The notes below the pieces were generated by a model. The model ran no database searches and had not been told where the DNA came from. It was given only the letters and a program-made list of their open reading frames with translations. From Burhinus oedicnemus (Eukaryota; Chordata; Aves; Charadriiformes; Burhinidae): a stretch of 64,000 bases of DNA. Location: positions 5,002-69,001 of the forward strand of contig VFFE01007623.1 in NCBI GenBank assembly GCA_008921705.1, given 5' to 3'. The position numbers were made by a program, and so were the translations under genes. This document shows positions 52,901 through 64,000 of this stretch, piece by piece. Numbering within the stretch: the stretch's first letter is position 1; each line of letters starts with the position of its first letter.

Positions 52901-53981
52901 TTTACAATACCTGTATTTACACTGACTATGGGCTAGAGTGATGGGAAACACAAGATTTGCAGTGAGAGCAAGGCAAATGGTATCATTTAGAAGGGAAGAT
53001 AAACAAAATTGTTACTACCAAGAAATTGGGAAGTCAGAGCTGCGTGGGCTGAGTTCTGTCCTTATGTGGCTTTGGGGAATTATGTGATTTTATTCTATGA
53101 CTCAAGAGTTGTTTTTACAGCATTTGCGTCACCCAGAAAAGTTGAATCTGCATAAGACCCAGCATGTTCCAGGAGAGAATATTTTGTACTGTAATGTGAA
53201 CTCAATAAGAGACACTGACAGCTTTCATGTTTTTCTTTTTTTTTTCCCATTATTGTCATTCAGGCATAAACTGCAAAATGTGTCAGAGCTATCAGGTTGT
53301 GTTACCACAGCAAGTACATGCAGTATCAGGGAAAATCCCAACACTTGGAGAATCACATTACAAATCAGCAACAGTGAATTTAATTTCTTGAGAGAGACAT
53401 AAGCTTTTAATGTGCCTCCTTCAGCCTCTGTTCACATGTGGAATAAACACAGCCTGTGCATGAATTCGATAATTTAACCTCCCCTCTCAGTTCCACCCAG
53501 ATCTGACCATATTATTTCACTTGCAAAGCCTCACCCATTATAGTTGCCATGAATTAGTCACTGCCCTGAAGTGTAAATGCTTGTGTTTTTCCATACAGGA
53601 AGGCTGTTAGAGGACTTGGCACATAATGCTGTAAGGACATAGCAGAACTGAAAGTAGGTGAGCTTGGGCGTTGGTTTGAAGATGCTGTAAATCCAAGCAA
53701 ATCCAAATTTGGGGCTTTGAAGGCTGGATCGCAAATGCTGCAGCCCTGCGATGTAAAGTGCTGATCCAATATTGGCTCACTCTGCTTGTTCAGACGTGTT
53801 CAAGTGTTTCTGAGAAGTTATTTTTGTGCTGGCAGGCTTTATGAGAGATCAGGTGGTGTCTGCCCATGCAGCTCTGCGTTTCTACAAGGCTGGGTATCAT
53901 TTCTTTTCCTGCAGCTGGCACAGAGCTGTCGTAAAAGCATGACGCTGACATAAATGCCGCTCTGGCTAATTAGACAGAAAT

Positions 53982-54021
53982 GAGGTTGTGTGCCCGCACC
54001 CGAGGTAGTGTGCCCGCACCC
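53982..54021. repeat. 20-bp tandem repeat, 2 copies
   Basis: GAGGTTGTGTGCCCGCACCC is followed directly by GAGGTAGTGTGCCCGCACCC, with 19 of 20 bases equal. It is a small local duplication. Confidence 0.85.
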
Positions 54022-54973
54022 AGCCTGGAGCATGTCGGTGGCACCATGCGGATTGGCTTTTATTAACAGCTGTGGAACAGCCTCAACCTCCCATCCATTG
54101 CTCAGCACCGAGTAACAGCTTGGACATCACTGAAATCCCAAGCAAAATGAATTTTCTCTTGTTCCAAGAGCCTCGCATGTGTCCGAGGGAGGGACAGTCA
54201 CCTTTTACCCCTGCTCTTTGCTGGAGAGTGCTGGCACCAGACTTTGACTCTAGTTCGCTCTGGTGTTCATGTGGCACTGAGCTCAGGCAGGAGGGTGCGT
54301 CACGACCCTACGAGCCATTTATGTAAAGAGAACTTCCTTCTCTCTCACCTACTGATTTTTTATTTTTTAATTTTTTTTAGCAGCTGCGCTTTGCCATTGG
54401 TCTACTTTTGGCTTTTGCTTTTCATTTGCTCAGGTTTTGCCAAGAAAAAAGGCTGAGGCTGAGTAAGGTGCAGTCATCTCAGGCTGCAGCCTGGGAGGGG
54501 GAGGCACTGCACGAATGTCCTGCTCTCTGTCTTGCCTCTTGCGTCCAGAGGAGAAGAAAACGAAGCTGACACGATTATCAGATCCCATATTATCTCATCA
54601 GAACTGGTCACTCCACAAATTCTTGGTGATTTAATTCCCCCATTTAATTAATTCCTCACCTAGAAATCATTAGGCTCAGATTGGAGACAAATTACCTGTT
54701 AATTTTCCATTTGATAATTAGTGCTCTTCTAGGCCCTCGTTAAGCTTTCTCGCCTTATGTCAGATTTGTTCAAAAGCAGACACTTAAGTCTTACGATTCG
54801 GGTTTCTGTTAATCTTGCTCTTTCCCATTTCATGCATGGGAAGACAGGCTGCCTCGTAGTCAAGGCAGGGGTCTGATAATGCCGAAGGGGCCTCCTGGAG
54901 AGGTGGTTCCTTCCCCATCTCTGCTGTGCCTTCCCGTGTGTCTGGGAGGGATGGAAGACCCAAAAAAACCCCC

Positions 54974-55006
54974 AAATTAATTACAAATTAATTACAAATT
55001 AATTAC
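54974..55006. repeat. 11-bp tandem repeat, 3 copies
   Basis: AAATTAATTAC repeats three times exactly. Each copy has a TTAATTA homeodomain-type core, so the array could bind such factors, though it may simply be a microsatellite. Confidence 0.85.
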
Positions 55007-57666
55007 AGTGCAAAATGTTGACCTTCTGCTTTGCTGGTGCCCAAAGTCTCTGAGCCTTGATTTTTTATCTGTGTGAGTGTTTGTCAGGGGCATAGTGTCC
55101 TCGAGAGGGGTTGCAGCAGCGACCGCTGGCTGCAAGGGCTTTCACCGCGGAGGGGGGAATTTTCCTGAGGTCTGGTCTCTGCTCCTGAGGCTGCTTCTGC
55201 ATTTTATCTACAGGTTTGTTCAATGCAAAATGCAGAAGCTGTGCAGGAAATGGAAGGCAATGCTTCCCCCTCTGCTGCCCCCCCCGGATGTGTTTGCAAA
55301 TCCTAGTCTCCTCTTTCAGTATGTTCTGCAGAAGCCTGCTGGCATTATTTATTAATTTTGCTGCACAATGTCATGGTTTCAACAGGAGGGGGGGATAGTC
55401 CCCTTTTGATCCATGCTAGCCTGTCACTTCTGTTGGTAGGGCACTTCTTTAGGGGAGAGGGTGCTGCGGGTTTGGCTCTCCCCGTAAGGTGGAAAGCAGA
55501 GAGCTCGGATCTGCCATTTGTCAGGCGAGCGCTCAACAACCTGGTTGTACAAACCTTGGGTACAAACCGCTGTTCATGTTAACTGTCCCTGCATGCTGCA
55601 GAGCAGTTTATCCCTGCACGCTCCCAGGGGAGTGGCGGCTAAATGCTCTTTTCAGCCTGCCCTGGGCCGGAGGGAGGTCGGAGAGCGCTTGCCAGAGAGA
55701 CTGTCCTGCTTTGTGAGCGGCTGCAGGGCTGGGCTCCCGAGGAGGAATAAGGTGGAGGAGTGCAAGGTCTGTGAGCAATGCCCCAGCGACACCTGATGGA
55801 GTATATTTGGACTGGGCTGGTTGGTCATGCACAGGCATGATGGAGGAAAGGCAAATGCCCAGCTGACTTTTATGGAACGGTAGGCATGTTCGATGCTTAA
55901 ATATATATATGATGTTTAGATCTCCCTCAGTTGCTGCCTAAACCTCAAGACTCCCAACGCATTTCTGTTCCTAGGTGGATCAAACATTCAGGCCTGGACA
56001 CTCAAGGGTATTTCAGCATCTCTGCTGCTGCCATCCCCTGGCTAACGCCTAATCCCTTTTAGGTCTCTCAAGTGTGAATGGAGCCACCTCAGTGCAGATG
56101 GTACTGCCCAGCACAGCCCCAAAGCTGCAAGGGAGGGCTCAGACAAGGTGTGTTTGGATCTGGGCTTTGCTGGCATAAGCCAACCTTGCTGTACCATATT
56201 ACTGCCCTGGCTGCCCATCCTCTTCCCCTGTGGATGCTACTGTCCCTCAAGTGGGGAAGGACCTATGTGTGCTCTTTTCCATACCCTGTGGCGAGGCCCG
56301 ATGCCGTAGCCCTTCAGTTGGAGACCCCTGGGCAACACACAGCCAACCTGTAGCACTGGTAGGGTCCTTCAGACCCGATAGGATGCATCTACCCAAAATA
56401 ATGGACTGAGGGCTTGGTGCTTTAATTCATCACTTCCACAGTCTGCTCTTTGGTTTGCAATTTTTAAATTGCACTGCTAAAAATCATAGTGGCAGCCCCA
56501 AGCAGCGAAGTTTCCCTATCCCATTTAAGGGGAAGGCAAGCATTTCTGTTGCACCAGTGAGCCCATTGCTCTGGTAGGAGAGAGAGATTGTGGACAGGCT
56601 GTCACCAAATGTGCCCGACAGGCTGCTGCAAACACTCACGGAGCATGAAGGAGGGAGAAGATGTGTTTTGGATGCCCTGGAGGTGCTGCGGGGCAGCATA
56701 AAGGGAGGCACAGCCCTGCACGGCCAGGCACGCTGCCTTCTTCCCTGTCCCTCACCCTCACGTGCCAAATGTGGGACCCCAGCACAACACAGTAAGTCTC
56801 AGAGGAGAAGTGTGAAAGCTCTGCCTAAATCAAAGGGAAATAATAACTATAGTGAGAAATTCTGGGTAGAACACGTGTTTTTTTGAGAGCTGCGGTGTCT
56901 TGCAGAGCCCTGGTGTGATTTATTTTTAATGCTGAATGGCTAGGCCTCCTTCGCATTTCCCACAGCTTGGCCTGATCAATGTGTTTCTGCAGCATCTCCC
57001 TCCCCCTGCCTTGTACGTGTGGTGTTTACCTTGTTTATTTTCTGTTTCCCACCATACTTGCAGAGCAGAAATTCCTGACTTGTTATAACTCAAATCGGGC
57101 TGGGTACCTCAACCAACTTGTTGCAACACACTTGTTGCTAAAGCGAAGCTGTTAGAGCACAGCTTTTCTGACAAGTGCAGGCTCCTGCAAACCCAACGTA
57201 ACCTGTATGACATCTCTAGATGCAACCCAGAAATGGCCAAGGGATTTGCAGGCTGCCACTTTGCTGCTATCGGCTAGCAGGAGTAGAGCTTTCTCTTCAC
57301 ATTGCCAGTCCCGAGGCTTGGGACTCAGTGCCGATCCTACCCGAGAGCGTAGAATTCACCCTGATGCAGAGGAGCTATTTCCTCTGTCACTGTCAATTTG
57401 ATGTCTCAGAGAAATCTGTTGTGTCCCTTCTCCCTCAGATACCGTGGTCTTCTGCAGCTGGCAGGAAACAAAGCCTTTTGCATGAGCAGAAGTGCTGTAC
57501 TTCTGCAATCCATAAATACACCCCAGTGTGGGGGATTTGCTGTGTTTGCCTGTAACACATCCACAGGGGCTTTTTTCACGATGCCCAGCATTGGCACCGA
57601 GGAGGCGTCAGCAGCCCATAAAATCACAGGCAGGGAATGAGTGGGAAGCAGAGTATGCAGTTGTAA

Positions 57667-58080
57667 ATCATAGACTCATAGAGTGGTTTTGGGTTGGAAG
57701 GGACCTTAAAGATCACCTAGTTCCAACCCCCCCTGCCATAAGCAGGGACACCTTTCACTAGACAAGGTTACTCAAAGCCCCATCCAACCTGGCCTTGAAC
57801 CCTCCCAGGGATGGGGCATCCACAACTTCTTTGGGCAACCTGTTCCAGCGCCTCACCACCCTCACAGGAAAGAATTTCTTCCTAATACCTTATCTAAATC
57901 TACACTCTTCCAGTTCAAAACTGTCACCCCTCGTCCTACCGCTACACTCCCTGATAAAGAGTCCTTCCCCATCTTTCCTGTAGGCTCCCTTTAAGTACTG
58001 GAAGGCCACTATAAGGTCTCCCCGGACCTTCTCCTCTTCTCCAGGCTGAACAACCCCAACTCTCTCAGCCTGTCTTCTTA
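57667..58080 (-). mobile_element. CR1 LINE, 5'-truncated 3' end, minus orientation
   Basis: The + strand starts ATCATAGACTCATAGAGTGG and continues GGTTGGAAGGGACCTTAAAG, the reverse complement of the CR1 3' terminus with its ATTCTATG octamers. About 414 bases follow the familiar CR1 end, through GGGGCATCCACAACTTCT, GAATTTCTTCCTAATA and CTTCTCCAGGCTGAACAACC, and stop near TCTCAGCCTGTCTTC. The copy is only moderately diverged. It lacks the reverse transcriptase region, so it is a dead 5'-truncated insertion. As in other CR1 copies, no target-site duplication is expected. Confidence 0.93.
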
Positions 58081-61000
58081 TCAACTGCAGTGGCTGTTCC
58101 CCTCCCTCCCCCAAGCTCTGCTAGCTTTAGTCATCTTCGACTCATGCAAAAATTCTGCATACATCAGGTGGTGGATGTTTGAGTAGCTGCATTACTGTAG
58201 CTGGAGAATCTAAACCACTTGCAGATGAACTCGGTGGAGTCTTGGAGAAAGCAGCGTGGCAGACGGCTGCTGTTGGCTGCGCTGGCTGCTCCCAGGGCAG
58301 CTCCCAGACCCAGCGACTGCTCCATCTCCCCTCCAGTGCACCCTGGAGCAGTGCTGGGTTTCTCACCAGAGTTTCATGCACTCCATGTTTGGGCTCCCTG
58401 AGTTTCTTTGTCCTTTACCCATGACACATCCTTTCTTAGTGGTCCAACACATGCTGTTCACATGCGCTGTACCATGTGAGGAAGCTTTTACTCACACAGC
58501 TGCAGGGAGGAGCACTGGAGACTTTCTCATGCCCCTTTCCTTTGCTAGGAAGGGGCATGGGTGAAAGACGCATATGTGGTCATTTGTACCGGAACGTTAG
58601 CTGGAAAGAGGACTCAGCCATAATGAACAGTTCTTCGTAAGTTCTCTTGCTGTGTTTTCAGCCCAGTCCTTTGACTGCTCTGGGCTTGATTATGCAGTGA
58701 ATGCATTTCCATTTTGATTACATGCTCAGGAAGGCATGATAAGATCATTTAACAAATCTTCCAGATCATCTCTAAGCGTATACTGCTCTAACCTGTTGTT
58801 TAGTGTGCTGGTTATTATGTTACTGAAGTTTATTCCTGATTTGATGATTGGCTCCTTTCCCATCTGCTAACATCTTTGACCGACAACAGAATTGTCCTTT
58901 TAGATCTACTACCTGGTAATTATGGCCGCTTGGTGTGATGGAGTGCCCCTTGCTACGTGGCATTCAGAAGTGTTAGGCAGGCAGGGCAAAGTGCCACGAC
59001 AGGTAGAGTAAAAATCACATTGTTAGCACAGTTATAGCCCCCCAGCTCCCTTGATCCAAGAGTCCAAGGGCTTCTGGCTAACTCTCCCCGAGTACCTGAC
59101 CTGGCTACAGAGCAGGCTGCTGACAGAAATGCCTGAGTTAAGCGGAGACAGGTAAATGATGAACCTGCCCCAAGTGTTGACGCTATAGAGTGGGGAGAAG
59201 GTGGCACTGATCCTGTCACAGAATAGGGAGAGATGAATCACCAGGAGGTAAATAAACTATCTGGTGAGGCCTAGGAGGGCTGTTGGCTTGGATAACATAT
59301 TGCCTGTTGTGTGTTTAGTGCAGAAAGGCTGCTTCAAAAAGTGTATGCAGTGCTGCGTTTAAGTTCATTGTGCACTGCCCGTACATAGCTGCGGAGGCAA
59401 TTTTATTAAGATTAATGGCCTCACTAGCCCCTAAGGGGGAATTAAGCGGAGCTCACTGCAATGTATCCTTGCCTTTGTGTGCGTACTGCACAGCCTTCCC
59501 ATTAGATAACAAGGAACTGCAAGTAGTCACTGCCTTGGGTGGCAGCCTGTGGAAAGCACTGCGTGAGGAGTTAGGCAGGAGACAAGCAGCTCTCTTTATG
59601 ACACAGGACAGAAATGACCCTGCAGATGCCAAAGGGCTGGGGCAGAGCTCCCCCGCTGCTAGTAAAAAGGAGCATGAGCCCCAACCCTCCTGGGCCTCCC
59701 CTGCTGTGCATGCCCACACCACTGGCACCCTTGGACCGGCTTCAGCAGGGAGGGCAGGCTGGCTGGTACGGGTGCTGCCAGCCTTGACTTCCCCTGTCTG
59801 CTAGTGGGACATGCGAGCAGCAGCTGCCCGCTCGGCCGCACGCCAGGCAAAAGCGGTGATGCAGCACAGCACGCTGAGCTGAGGGCTGCTCGAAGGCAGA
59901 AACGAGGGCAGGGCTCCCCACACCCCACAGAGAAAGACAGGCAACACAGCTCCTGTTCAGGCTTCAGCAACAGCGGTTCATCCCTGAAATGGGACATCTG
60001 TGCGTGTCTGGCCAGTTTTAGAAAAAAAAAATTGTAATAGAGGCCAAGAATCACAGCACAGATGTGGGAGATGCAGATTCAAGTTCCTCTTTAGCTTTAC
60101 TTAATACCAATCTAAGCCCAGCTTCCCTCTCCCTCCCCAAGGCTACTCTGGGTATTGTGGGGAGTCACCCGGTAGCCCCAGTGATGTTGTTTTTCAGCGT
60201 TGTATCCATGCACACATATTGCAATGGGAAGCAGAAACTTGCTTCCCAGGTGAGTACCCAGCCCCTCGCTGCAGAGCAGCCCATGCTGCTCCTTTCTCGC
60301 TGGAAATGTTACTGTTTGATTAGCACGAATGAGATGTGAAACTACATCTGCAGGATGGGCCGGGAGAGACCTTGTGAGCTGGTGTAAAAGCCAGTGGCCT
60401 GGACAGTCTTGGAGAGTGTCTCTGTCCTGCCCTTGCCAGGCAGTGGGAGGATTTGACCTTGATAGAGCTACACTCCGTCCCCTGGGCTCCTTGTCCCCTT
60501 TGCATGGGGTCTCCATGATGCCCAACTGGGCCATTGCAGAGGTTTGGGCTCACAGACAAATACACTAGCCTGTGGTTTGCTGTGCACTTCATCTGCTTCA
60601 GTCTCCCTACCCTAGAGTGTGCTGTTCCCTTTCAGAAGATGCTCCTGCTGCAGCTTTGGGCTCCTGAGCCTCCACTCCTGCTGCAGGGCTTGGCCATCGA
60701 GCAGCATCTGGGCTGCGGCTTCAAATCTGGTGCCCACCTTGACAGTCTCCTCTTTCTGCTGCTTTATTGGCTTCACTTCCTTACACTCCCTGTGAGTAAG
60801 CGGCTTTTTGGTGGCTATTTCTTGCCAACCGTTGCTGCTGACCACCTTGTCTCATCCCTTCTTCCTCCTGCCATGGACCAGGAGGTGAAGGGTCCCCCAG
60901 AGTTACTCCTGCAGGTAGCCCACAGTCAGCTGAGCCCTGCCACAAGGCAGCCGCTGGGCTGCTTTGCCCTTGGACTGGGTCTGGGCATCAAGATGTGCCC

Positions 61001-64000
61001 AGCACTGTCCGTGCTCTCAGTCCACAGGTAGATGTCCACCAAAGGCTGTGTCTGCACTGGGGCCCAGGTTTCAGCAGGAAAATCTGGTTTTCTGGCAGCG
61101 CCCAGGTTTTTCTGGGAGCTGCTGGCACAAGGATGGGCTGAGGTGCCTCAGAGCTCCCGTAAAATCAAAGGATGAGGGGGTAGGCTGTTAAGGGATCCTT
61201 GGAGAAGGATTGTAGATACAGGGTCTCTACCTAAGCACATACACGGCTGTGCAACAGGTTGGGCTGGGGAAACCATCCCTGCCCAGACCAATCCAGCAGC
61301 CAAAAATATGCAGTTTTCATCTAGATAGGCTCTACAATGGCAGCCCGCTGCTGGGTGGCATCCCTGCATGCCTGCACTGCTGTGGGGACATGGATCAGGG
61401 TGGCAGCTGCTGCTGGTGTGAAGCCACTGTGGGGCTACCGTGTGCCACACACAAACCCAGGCCAGCACGGTGAACGTAAAACCGGGCGATGGGCTGTTCT
61501 TCGGTCTGTTGTGTCTTGCCAAGGAAGCTGGCTAAGGCTTGGACAGTTTTATGTACACCCAGCAGAACAAACCTGGACACTCGGCAGAGGCTGCTGAGGG
61601 CAATGAGAGGCCAAAATCGGTCTTTGGTGTGAGATGGGTTTATTTCTGAAGGGCTAAAATGCAGGCACCCAACCTTCTCCTTGCGCATGGAGGTCTTCAG
61701 CTCTGTCCCAGGCTGCCGCCATGCTGCACAGCTCCCACAGTGCTGCCAGGCAGGCAAGGAGCAGCTGGAAGAGCTCCCCTCCAGACACCTTGCTACCAAG
61801 GGGCCCTCCTGCAAGCCCATGGAGGCTTTCCAAAAGCGTGACTGGCAGAGGTGGCGCTCGCAGGCAGGATCTCCTGGAAGCGGGCAACATTCTCCACGCT
61901 GTGCTGCCTAGGACGTGTCCCCTCCTCCTGGCCCTGCAGAGGTGGGGAGGGGTGGTGGGACTGACAGGGAGCGAGCGGCTCCCCAGAGGACCTCCAGCAG
62001 TACAAGCAGGCAATTAAATACCAACAAAGAACTGCAGATTTGTCATCTGGCTTTAGGGAAGTACGATGTTTCCACCACGTGAACACAGCACCCCCAGCCA
62101 GATATTTGACCATACTGTGGCAGTTTTGCTCGCCTTTTTCTCCCTCTCTGCTCTTCTGGGGCCAAGCTGCACCAGCCGCTGACTCTGGCATGAGGCACAG
62201 CAGGAGCCATTTTGACAGCCCGGAGGTGCCGTCGCTGGTGGCAGCCCTCCTTGCTGAGGATACACGGGGAGGACATCGCAGGGGGCACCACAGCAGCTTT
62301 CTCTTCCCAGGGTTTTCTTGAGGTGGCGTGGGTCTTCTATGGCTGGGGTGAGACCACACAGCCCGATGATGGCACGGCACAGCAGGCTGAAGGGGGGTGG
62401 GCAGGCTGTGATGGGGCTCCAACACAAGGCAGCTGGCCAGTGACAACGTGCAACCTGCAGCACCCAGGCTGGGCAGGGACTCACGGCCATGGGCTGGGTT
62501 GAAATGGGACTGCTGGGCCTTTGGGCAGGGTTGGGGGGTGGCACCAGGGGAGACCCCTCCCTAAGATGGCTATTGTGCTCTCAGGGTCCTGGAACTTCAT
62601 GCCTGAGCAAAGTCTGGGGGCCTGAGTCTCAGTCCAGACAAAAATGAAATCCCTGCCTGCAGAAGAAAAACTCCTCTCTTCTGAGTGAGGGAAAGGCTCT
62701 TAACTCCTTGCTCTTAAAGGCTTGGTTGCCTCCTCAGCTGATTCTGCGTCTCCTGTAAGCAGCAACATTGCACCTGCACCACGTACTGTTTCTGGCGGTG
62801 GCGCAGGCTGTGCTGAAGTTGAAAACCCCAGCATGGCTGTGCTGGTCTGTCCTGTCTGCTCGCAGCACAACAATCCCCTCCGCAGAGGACTCCTCCTCCC
62901 TGCCCCAAACCTACGCCGTCCGGAGCTGTGCAGCAGCCGGGTGACCACCCTACACGCAGCCCGGGTCCCATGGCGAGAAATGCTGAGGCAGCTACTTCAA
63001 AGGTCACCCCAGCGATTCTGTGCGCAGGAAAGGCTCAGGCGTGCAACACAGCTGCTGCTGTGAGAAGAGGGGAAGTATGCACCGAGCCGTGGCCGCTGTG
63101 GCTGCTGTTACAGAAGCTCAGGAAACCAAAGCCCCAGGCAGGCGGAGGGGCTCAGGCACTGTGGCGCCGGGACTTCACCCCCCTGCACTAGTCCCATGAA
63201 TGCAAGCAGCTCTTAGAGATAATAACCAGGGGAGCGAAGATGTTCAGTAGCCAGCGGAGTCTGGCAAGCAGCTCTGCCCCTTCGCTGCTCTTAGGAGGGC
63301 AGCATTGGGCTGGAAGCATCTGGATGTGTGATGCTTGGGATCCAGCTTAACCCAGCGCTGGTGTCTAACGACGTGGAGGTGTCCCAAAAGCTGCATGCCC
63401 TTGGCTGTCTTGTCATCTTCTGTCGCTGAAAATAGGCAGTGCTGAGGCCCATGTTGGCCCCCACAGGCTGAAGTGAGTGAGAAAAGCCCTCTCTCACCTT
63501 CAGTTAGGTAAGACGAGTCCCATCAGCTGTTTTTATCCAACCTTTGGAAATAAAGGGAGTATTTCAACCTGCAGCTTGAACCAGAAGTGGTGGCCAGCAA
63601 TCATTTTAAATCATATCAGTGCTTGTTGATAGAGATAGGAGCTACATTCAGCTCATTAACCCAATGTCATATGAAATGCCCCTGGCCATAAAGAAATGGG
63701 TCGTTAGAACCAATCTTGCATCAAGTCTGTGCGGGCTTGCCCTGCAAGGTGGGCTTGTCCTCACTGCCAGCTCCTGAAGCTGTGCCAAGACTTATGTCCC
63801 CAGCATACACTGTTGGAGCGGAGCCAGCTCCTCTGGGCAAAGCTGAATTCTCCAAATTCTTTTGGTGGAAGATCAGATGTAAACATCTTTTTTCTTCTTT
63901 TTTTCAGTGGCAGCATAGCTCTGCTGCTTTCTGGGCTTGGCTCCACCACTATGTTGACCTCTGTCTTCTCTGAGGTCCCAGAGACTAAAAGGGCAGGACA
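58081..64000. other. Intergenic DNA, GC-richer, no gene recognised
   Basis: GC content rises towards the right end (61-63 kb) and long frames appear on both strands, up to 217 codons at 61793-62446 on the minus strand. Their products show no known domain, overlap each other in several frames and have no splice context that I could link. The region may lead into the next gene beyond the window, but nothing shows this directly. Confidence 0.5.

Larger units (their letters stand above)
49931..57666. other. Intergenic DNA, possible regulatory stretches, no gene
   Basis: No gene recognised. Two tandem repeats (53982-54021 and 54974-55006) and an AATTA-rich segment (54628-54722) stand out. NYX and CASK exons are not seen. 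Confidence 0.5.

Noticed and set aside
57890..58114. Minus-strand frame inside the CR1 copy
   Set aside because: It lies in the 3' terminal part of a truncated LINE copy and is too short to encode the reverse transcriptase.
61793..62446. Longest open frame in the window (217 codons, minus strand)
   Set aside because: No known domain, overlapped by several other frames of similar length on both strands, biased composition, and no splice or promoter context. It fits chance in GC-rich DNA.
39500..64000. Search for NYX or CASK, the downstream neighbours in other amniotes
   Set aside because: No leucine-rich-repeat frame (NYX) and no recognisable CASK exon on either strand. They must lie beyond the window.

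Overview
This is vertebrate nuclear DNA, almost certainly from a bird. It has a spliced vertebrate gene with GT-AG introns, a CR1 LINE 3' end (57667-58080), and an alpharetrovirus-like LTR with a tRNA-Trp primer-binding site at the left edge. The species cannot be fixed from the sequence alone. One complete protein-coding gene is present: DDX3 (DDX3X orthologue), the DEAD-box RNA helicase, on the + strand from about 21361 to 39495.

Layout. (1) 1-461: minus-strand 5' end of an endogenous retrovirus, with LTR at 94-461, primer-binding site at 73-90 and leader running off the window at base 1. (2) 462-20690: about 20 kb of intergenic DNA with simple repeats, old repeat debris and a GC-rich block near 14 kb, but no recognisable gene. 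(3) 20690-21720: CpG island and promoter with five copies of the octamer TCTCGCGA, a YY1-like site, an E-box and a good TATA box. (4) 21470-37048: 17 coding exons that join in frame to a 652-residue protein with every DEAD-box helicase motif intact. (5) 37049 to about 39495: 3' UTR of about 2.4 kb with two proximal and one distal poly(A) signal. (6) 39500-64000: intergenic DNA holding diverged ancient SINE/LINE remnants (42-45 kb and 49.9 kb), one young CR1 copy and short tandem repeats. The neighbours expected from amniote synteny (USP9X upstream, NYX/CASK downstream) are not visible here.

The most notable observations are the TCTCGCGA cluster at the promoter, two GC-AG introns in the same gene (introns 4 and 8), a NAGNAG tandem acceptor at exon 16, and a perfect 179-bp head-to-tail duplication in intron 2. 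A 20-N assembly gap sits 8 bases after the exon 1 donor. I found no convincing undescribed biological system. The many other open reading frames look like chance frames in non-coding DNA.
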